Assembly (NCBI GenBank): GCA_016081115.2
Contig: CM071925.1
Span: forward strand, 8,908,441-8,972,440
Source of the DNA: Rehmannia glutinosa
Lineage: Eukaryota > Streptophyta > Magnoliopsida > Lamiales > Orobanchaceae
Direction of reading: 5' to 3'
DNA: 64,000 nucleotides
The notes beneath the pieces are model-generated. The model did not search any database, had not been told where the DNA came from, and saw only the letters and a program-made list of their open reading frames with translations. Below are positions 57,485 to 64,000 of the stretch, in pieces. Positions within the stretch are counted from its first letter, which is position 1. Each line of letters begins with the position of its first letter. Both the position numbers and the translations under genes were made by a program.

Positions 57485-58568
57485 AATCAGGATCCCCTTT
57501 CCACCGTGGAAGCCGGATCCAAAGTCTGGCTACACTTGTAAGAAAATACACAAAACAAACACAACAAGAAAAAACAAAAGAGCAGATGCAAGTCAGACAA
57601 AAAGGAAGGTAAAGAAAGGACAACAAGAAAAGGATAGAGGAATAAATAGAGAAACGTTAAGAAACAAGCAATAAATGCACTAATGAAGTAAAAGAAAGCT
57701 TTAAAGAGGTCTAGATAGAGAAAATGAAGACTAAACAAGAAAAACTAACCAACAACACATCTCATTCAACACAAAACCCAAGAAAAAGAGAAACACAGAT
57801 CTAAAACACTAAGAGAACCCAAAATTCCATAGATCTAAAAGACAACGAAAGCTTCCAAAAAGAAAGTTTGTTCAAAACCCTCAAACAGTAGAGAACACTT
57901 CCAAAACTTTCAAGTGGGAAAAGACTGATTCAACTTGTAAAAATGTGTCAAACTAATGAAAAAACAACTAACTCCAATTGAAATTGGATTAGTGATGCGG
58001 TCGCATTTGAGAATAATGCAACTCTGCTGATCTCTCTCCTTTTCTTCTATTTGTCTTATCAATATTCCATAAACTCTTGAAAATTGGATAATGGTCGTGT
58101 TGTTAAGATTTTCAAATTTTGACTAAAAATATGAGTTCAACTCTCACCACCCCTTTTGCCCCTCTTCACAAGATTTGTGTCAAAATTAAAATTCCACGAA
58201 CTCTCTCAAATACTTCACTTTCGAAATAAATATAATTTATGAATCAAAAAATAAAAACTTACGTAATATTCATAATCAATACATTGAGTTTCTTAATAGT
58301 AACGATACGAGATGCATGTTTATGTTTCCAAACACACATTTTTATTTTCCAACTATTTTTATAAATACTTGTAAAAAAAACTATTTTTATAAATAAAATC
58401 ATGTTTATTTGTCAAAAAAATTACATTAACCACCGGTCCTCTTGACTTTTGAGTAATTAATTACCTACCGTTTTCCATAGTCAAAAATTTGAAATAGGGT
58501 AACCCAGCCACCTTCTGCCACCTTCGCTCTTAGCTAGACAGACCCCCACCGGCGACTGTGTTTCCACG
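57485..58568. other. Probable LINE leader and intergenic spacer
   Basis: 57490-57920 is A-rich on the plus strand (pyrimidine-rich in the LINE's own orientation), consistent with a LINE 5' leader. After that comes AT-rich DNA with no ORF of interest, followed by the likely promoter and 5' leader of the channel gene around 58500-58568. Confidence 0.45.
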
Positions 58569-58943
58569 GTAATGAAGCAAACACTTTTTTTAGTCGCTTA
58601 CTCTTTTTAACCCCAAAAAGTAGTCAGAAAAGAAAGAGGAAAGAAGGTCTCTAACTGTGCGAAAGAAAAAATAATTTTAATGTGTCTACTACAACGAAGT
58701 TGAAGGTGTTTGATGTGTGTCTAACTGAGTTAAAATTGCGTTTATGTGATCGTATAATGAAGAAAATGGAAAAGTGCAACTGGGGATTCTCTATTCTATT
58801 ACTTCCATCAACTTTTTTCCTTGTTAAATAATAGTTTCAAGAATATTATGCTCTTAAAAATGGTTATTTCCTTTCCGTATAGTTCGCAAAATTTTCGCAC
58901 TTTCCGAAATTATGTTGCTCTTGTTTTTTTAAAATTTTGACAG
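58569..58943 (+). other. Possible 5'-UTR intron of the channel gene
   Basis: A GTAATG donor at 58569 follows leader-like sequence. A strong acceptor (T-rich tract and gacag) ends at 58943, seven bases before the start codon. Leader introns so close to the ATG are common in plants. This is inferred from splice signals only. Confidence 0.45.
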
Positions 58944-58950
58944 GTTTTCA

Positions 58951-61900
58951 ATGGAGGCAAATGGTAAAGCTCCAAAGACAAGCGAGGAAATAAACATGGT
59001 GGAGAACCAGAAACAGAGGAGTGATGTAATTATTAGCATACATGAAGGCGAAAACGATTCAAAATGTCCCATCCCAGATGTTTCAAAGGACCAAAAGCAT
59101 AAACTCCCAGCTGATTCATCATGTGGATTATCAAACGATTCAACATTTAGTGCCCAAAAATCAGTGCCATCGAGTTGCCCTTCCCCTGAAATTGTAGGAT
59201 TTAGTCCCAGCCCTAATAAGCCTCCCAAAATCCCCAAAGGTGAGAATCTCACTCGTAGAAAATCGCTTTCAAGGTCAGTTTACTCGAAGCCCAAATCAAG
59301 ATTTGGTGAACAATCTATGCCTATTGATAGTAAGATATTTGAAAATAGAGCATTAATAGACGATTGCACAGTCTCGAGTCGAAGTTCACCTAGTTCTAAA
59401 GTGGATAATAATAGAACAGTGCAAATAAGCCCGAAAACGTCGTTAATTTCATCGCCAGGTGGTTTTGGAGGGGTGGATGAGGATGAAAAAATATATATGA
59501 GAGTCAGCAGTAGAAAAAAGCTCAAGTATAGGAAAGTGAAAGCAAAAGTTTTGATTGAGTGGTTTTTGTTACTTTGCGTTCTGGGGTGTTTGATTATCAG
59601 TTTGACTGTTGATAAGCTGCAACATTGGAAAATTTGGGATTTGAGAATATGGAGGTGGTGTGTGCTTGTTTTGGTGACCTTTAGTGGCTTATTGATTACT
59701 GAATGGTTGATGCGTTTTGTCGTTTTACTAATCGAGTTAAACTATTTGCTCAAGAAGAAGGTGTTGTATTTTGTTTATGGTTTAAAGAAGTGTGTCCAGG
59801 TCTGTATTTGGTTGGCTTTGGTGCTTCTCACTTGGGTTTTGTTAATCCAAGAAGGAGTCAAACAATCGAGCCGGGCCGACCGGGTTTTTGATTTCATAAC
59901 TTGGACTATTACTTCGTTACTAATCGGTGCGTCGCTGTGGGTGTTGAAAACTTCGTTGCTAAAGATTTTGGCATCTTCTTTCCACGTAAATACATTCTTT
60001 GACAGGATTCAAGATTCAATTTTCCATCAGTACATTCTACAAACCCTATCTGGTGCACCAATTATGGAGTCAGCAAGCGTGTTGGGAAAACGAGTAGCAA
60101 TGTAGGTAAATTCAGTCCCGTGTTGTGAAGAAGGGAAAAGAAGGCAAAGAAAAGAAGGAGAAACCGGTGATTGATATCAATAAACTTCATCAGATGAAGC
60201 AAGAAAAGGTGTCAGCTTGGACGATGAAGATGTTAGTTGACGTGATATCTAATTCGGGTCTGACGACTCTTTCAAATGCAATAGATGAAAGTGTCTATGG
60301 TGAGGGTAATGAACAAATGGATAAAGAGATTACTAACGAGGAGGAGGCAATTGCTGCTGCTTATCACATTTTCAGAAATGTAGCTCAGCTTGGTTGCAAG
60401 TAAGCATATTCATGTTTTGAAAATTGAATTTTGTATTTTGCACCAGGAATGACTATTTTATTTTCATTGTTGTATAATAATCTTCTATGTACAGGTACAT
60501 TGATGAACTGGATTTAAGCAGATTCATGACTAAAGAAGAGGTGGAGGTTGTTTTTCCAATGATCGCGTGGCTGAGACGGGACAGATTGATAGGAAAACTT
60601 TGACGGATTGGGTGGTATGCAAGGCCTTTCCTAATTAAATTGAAAAGTGGAGCAAGGCCTTTCCCTAATTAAATTGAAAAGTGGATATATCTCAGATGTC
60701 TCTTCGTTATTTCTAGTTCTATTGTCCGAAGACAAGAATTAGCTGTGAAAATAGTTTTAAAAGCTCTTGATGAGCGGCTGTGAGAATGGTGAACTACCAT
60801 TGAGATTTATTCTAAATACAAAAAAATCCATTTATCCTTCAAAATTATAAATAACCCCTTAAGGTATTACAAACACCTCATTGAAATTTGTATTTACATG
60901 ACAAATGCAAGTTGCAAAATAGAAATAAATATCAAAGGTGTATTTGTAACTTTGAAGCATAGTTGGATTGTTTTGTAATTAGGCTGAACCTCAAGGTTAT
61001 TTTTCGTAATTAACCCTAAAGTGAAAGAAGGTAAAATATCAGATAATCTGTCACTGTATCACACCTTCTCATGTTAGTAAAAAGGCTTTGTTTAACCGAT
61101 CAAAAAAAAAAAAATGGCTTTGTTTAATTGTTTGTGTAACAACTTCCATAGCTGCATGATTGTTCGAGTTCATCAAATGCAGAAGTTATGTTGACTTGTA
61201 GCACTGGCTCTTATTTCAACATTGTCCTGTTTCATATTTGTGTTTCATATTTGTGCAGGTGAAGGTTTACAAAGGTCGCAAAGCGCTAGCTCATGCTCTG
61301 ACTGACACCAAAACAGCTGTAAAGCAATTGAACAAGCTCGTTACAGGGGTTCTAATTGTTATCATGATAATAGTGTGGCTTCTATTGACAGGAATAGCAA
61401 CCACCAAAGTGCTTGTTTTTCTCTCATCGCAGCTCGTTTTAGTGGCTTTTATGTTTGGAAACACTTGCAAGACTATATTTGAAGCTATTATATTTGTCTT
61501 TGTAATGCATCCCTTTGATGTTGGTGATCGTTGTGTAATTGATGGTGTTCAGGTAACTTTCGCTCATTGCATTATTGTTGGCAGTTTGAGGCTTTGTTAT
61601 TAATCATGTTTGTTTTTGCGTAATTTTCTACAGATGATTGTGGAAGAGATGAATATCTTGACAACTGTCTTTCTGAGATTTGATAATGAGAAAGTATACT
61701 ATCCAAATTCCGTTTTGGCTACCAAGCCCATTAGCAATTTCTATAGAAGCCCAGATATGGGTGACTCGCTTGAGTTTTCTATCGATTTCAAGACGCCATT
61801 GGAGAAAATAGGCGCTTTAAAGGAAAAAATTAAAAAGTAAGTTAATATTGCCTTTCGTCTGTCCACTTTTATGGTATTTGTGCAAAATTGTCATGTTGGA

Positions 61901-63066
61901 TTTGACTTCTCAATGAAGGGAATCGTATTAGTGTGTGTGTGTATATAATATACATGTTTTTTGGTTTCTTTTTGGCTTGTGATTATGAATAGCATACTAG
62001 CTTATTATTTGACTCAAAATATATGGTCTTACATTTAGTATATTTTCATTATAAATCAATATTTTTTTGAGAAATAATTTTCCATGCTAACAACTTCTTT
62101 ATGGTTTCGCTAATGCACTGTTGTGACAGAAGATAATGGGAGTGTTTGCAAAAAAATATGTTTTTAGAAGAATTGATTTATTACAGTTGAGAATCAGAAG
62201 TTGGTAGTGTTTGCAATAGAATCAAAAGTTGAGAGTGGTTGGTGAAAAAGTTATAAAAAAGTGCTTATTTGTTTGTAAAAGTCAAAACCAAAAGCAGAAT
62301 CAGAAATCTGAAACACCCATTTCTCTGATTTTATATTGTTATTAAATGAAGTAGAATCAGAAGCAAAAATTGACATTTGCAAACACTAGAAATTGATTTT
62401 TTCAGCCAAAAGCAGAGAAACATTTTTTTTTAGTGATTGCAAACTATCAATATATATGCGTCTACTCCACACAAGGTACTTTGGCATTAAATTAATTGAT
62501 ATCATTGTTAATTGATTTTGAACTCAAACTTTGGTGTATCATATGATCCTTAATATTTTGTAGTTGGGATATGTTAATATATTTTATGATCTTATTTTTA
62601 CAGCGTATGTGTTGAATTACCGATCATGATAAACAATGAGTTAGACTTTCCTTTCAACTTTAAGAAAATTAAAGATAAAACTACTTAAATGTAAAGGAGA
62701 ATGTTTCTGTATTATGATCTAACCTTGATGAATAAATGTGTGGCTGTGATATGTGATGCATTCAAAGTTTATGTTATTAATGTAGCATTCGATGGGCGCA
62801 GGTATCTAGAGAATAATCCCCAACACTGGCATCCTAATCACAATGTGGTTGTGAAGGAGATTGAAAATGTGAACAAGATTAAGATGGCTCTCTTTTTCAA
62901 TCATACAATGAACTTTCAAGACTTTCCGGAGAAGAGCAGACGCAAAACTGATCTGGTGCTGGAGATGAAGAAATTTTTTGAAGAGCTCAATATCAGATAT
63001 GATCTTCTTCCTCAGGAAGTGCATCTACTTGAGTCAAAAAGGGTGACAGCAGAATCTGGAAACTGA
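58951..63066 (+). CDS. MSL10: MSL10-like mechanosensitive ion channel (MscS family), frameshifted in this sequence
   Basis: Exons: 58951-60399, 60495-60614, 61259-61552, 61634-61836 and 62802-63066, all with GT..AG ends. The product is a plasma-membrane-type MscS-like channel that opens under membrane tension. Residues 1-195 form a hydrophilic Ser-rich N-terminus. Spans lie near 200-220, 236-263, 281-299 and 313-332, with two more in exon 3. The signature VMHPFDVGDRCVIDG follows the last span, then YYPNSVLATKPISNFYRSP and EIENVNKIKMALFFNHTMNF. This is the plant MSL4-10 group. Three frame breaks interrupt it: near 60085-60092 and 60113-60124 in exon 1, and near 60555-60560 in exon 2 (about four bases missing before RVAETGQ). 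Splice sites and all other coding are intact, so sequence error is as likely as a recent pseudogene. Orthology to MSL10 rather than MSL9 is not settled. Confidence 0.88.
60619..60685. repeat. Short tandem duplication in channel intron 2
   Basis: A 33-34-base unit beginning gcaaggcctttcc and ending gaaaagtgga occurs twice, four bases after the donor of intron 2. The copies differ by one C. Confidence 0.9.
60825..61017. mobile_element. MITE-like repeat in channel intron 2
   Basis: The right side reads gtaattaggctgaacctcaa followed by ggttatttttcgtaattaac, the tail form of the family seen in kinase introns 1 and 2. The left side has aaattataaataacccctta. Ends are diverged and no target duplication was found. 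Confidence 0.45.
62138..62446. mobile_element. Possible MITE in channel intron 4
   Basis: Left end gggagtgtttgcaa and right end ttgcaaactatc are inverted relatives. Internal words such as cagaatcagaa and gcaaacacta recur in both orientations. Flanking duplications are not convincing, so the boundaries are approximate. Confidence 0.45.
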
Positions 63067-63445
63067 TTTCTACTGACAAAAATAACTCAATGTATGTACA
63101 AGTAAGTGCTCTTCTTTTTCCTTTGAAAACATAAAAGGGCGTTACTTTCACTTTATTATTTGGGTCTTGTATCTGTAGCACCACCTTGAAAAATGGGGAA
63201 ATTTAATATACAAGGGAGATTGTTTATATTTCTTGTTACTTAATCTTTTCATTGACTGGTGATAATTTTGTGGAGCAAGAAACCTGAAAATGCTGCTTGG
63301 TGGAAACACATATTAACTATCAAGCACCCCTCGTTCTTCTTCTTCTTTTCTTTTTTTTTTTTTTTTTGGGGGGGTTGGTGGTGGTGGGGGTGGGGGAATG
63401 TGAATATGTAGCGGAAGGGTAGAAATATCCAGTTGACTGAAGTTA
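63067..63445 (+). other. 3' flank of the channel gene with poly-T/poly-G tract
   Basis: After the stop codon there is a pyrimidine tract, then about 18 T, then a G-rich run (63368-63396) with five G clusters of three or more, a possible G-quadruplex on the plus strand. The 3' untranslated region probably ends before it. Confidence 0.5.
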
Positions 63446-63838
63446 GAGGGTGTTTGGCTAAGCTTAGAAGCTCCTACATCTTATAAGATGTTTTTAGTGC
63501 TTATAAGATGTTAGGTCTTATTGTGCCGATAAGTTATTGTGAAGTGTTTGAATAAAATATGATGATAGAGCTTATAAATTGTTAGTAATGACATTTTTTA
63601 AATAAAATGTTCAAAAACAAAAGAGGTTGTGAAAATAAGATGATCTTTTTAGAAATAAGTTGGGAACCTTCACTTTTTGAAAAACATCTAATAAGCTCGT
63701 AACATCTGATTTTGGAAGTTTGGAAGCTTATAAAATCTTTTATTTTTTGTAATTTACCCCACACAATTAAAGAGCTTATAAACCTCAAATATTTTATAAG
63801 ATGTTTTGAAGAGCTGATAAGCTCACTCAAACACCATC
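63446..63838. mobile_element. Tourist-like MITE (PIF/Harbinger), 393 bp
   Basis: Starts GAGGGTGTTTGGCTAAGCTT; the reverse complement of the right end is GATGGTGTTTGAGTGAGCTT. TTA stands at both flanks (63443-63445 and 63839-63841). The interior repeats ttataagatgtt words in both orientations and has no coding capacity. Confidence 0.82.
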
Positions 63839-64000
63839 TTAGTAGTTACGAAAATGTGCTTCACTCTAGTAGTTTCTCCCTTCCTCTGATATGTTTTTTC
63901 TGGCTTAAATTGCTCAAATCTGTAGAAAATGCTGTGAAATTAGCTTAAACACGGAGGATATGGTTTAATACAGCTGCAAGTAGAGTCATTTTATACATTA
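63839..64000. other. Window edge, nothing recognised
   Basis: Ordinary AT-rich sequence after the MITE; no gene or repeat can be supported in so short a stretch. Confidence 0.4.

Overview
The window is nuclear DNA of a plant, most likely a eudicot. The evidence is two spliced genes with plant-type exon structure and a large nest of plant transposon families: Athila-type and Tat-type Ty3/gypsy, a Ty1/copia element of Sirevirus type, LINEs, a tRNA-derived SINE, and hAT, Mutator and PIF/Harbinger elements. The asterids are a guess I cannot prove. I see no rRNA, tRNA gene, CRISPR array or bacterial-type operon.

Only two ordinary genes are visible, both on the plus strand. A TKL/Raf-like protein kinase gene lies at 10868-15376 (five exons, about 455 residues, open throughout). 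An MSL10-like mechanosensitive ion channel gene lies at 58951-63066 (five coding exons). The channel gene keeps its six membrane spans and MscS signature, but the window sequence carries at least three frameshifts.

Layout. 1-5337: AT-rich DNA, then a hAT element split by a Mutator-like element that holds two copies of a FAR1-domain fragment. 5338-10867: a PIF/Harbinger MITE, a diverged tandem duplication (7536-8911), a SINE with perfect 16-bp target duplications, and the kinase upstream region. 10868-15376: the kinase, whose introns are filled with MITEs. 15377-17945: a Mutator-type MITE and a LINE reverse-transcriptase remnant split by a hAT MITE. 17946-55185: a Tat-like gypsy remnant with an extra plus-strand ORF and a triplicated 2.5-kb unit carrying minus-strand integrase. 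A 26.5-kb Athila insertion (18505-45040, target duplication caaat) sits inside it, and that Athila is split by a 14-kb copia element in the opposite orientation (26536-40555, target duplication ataca). 55190-57484: LINE pieces in opposing orientations. 57485-64000: spacer, the channel gene and a PIF/Harbinger MITE.

The insertion order can be read from target duplications: copia entered Athila, and Athila entered the LTR-like DNA next to the Tat-like remnant. All retroelement ORFs are broken by stops and frameshifts, so none looks autonomous. The two host genes show no functional link; they are simply neighbours on either side of the transposon nest. I found no clearly new biological system. 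The most unusual signals are a recurrent GCACGG/CCGTGC palindrome across the Athila element, indel-type LTR divergence in the copia element concentrated at CG-containing words, the convergent ORF plus triplicated integrase unit, and the FAR1 fragment duplicated inside a Mutator-like element.
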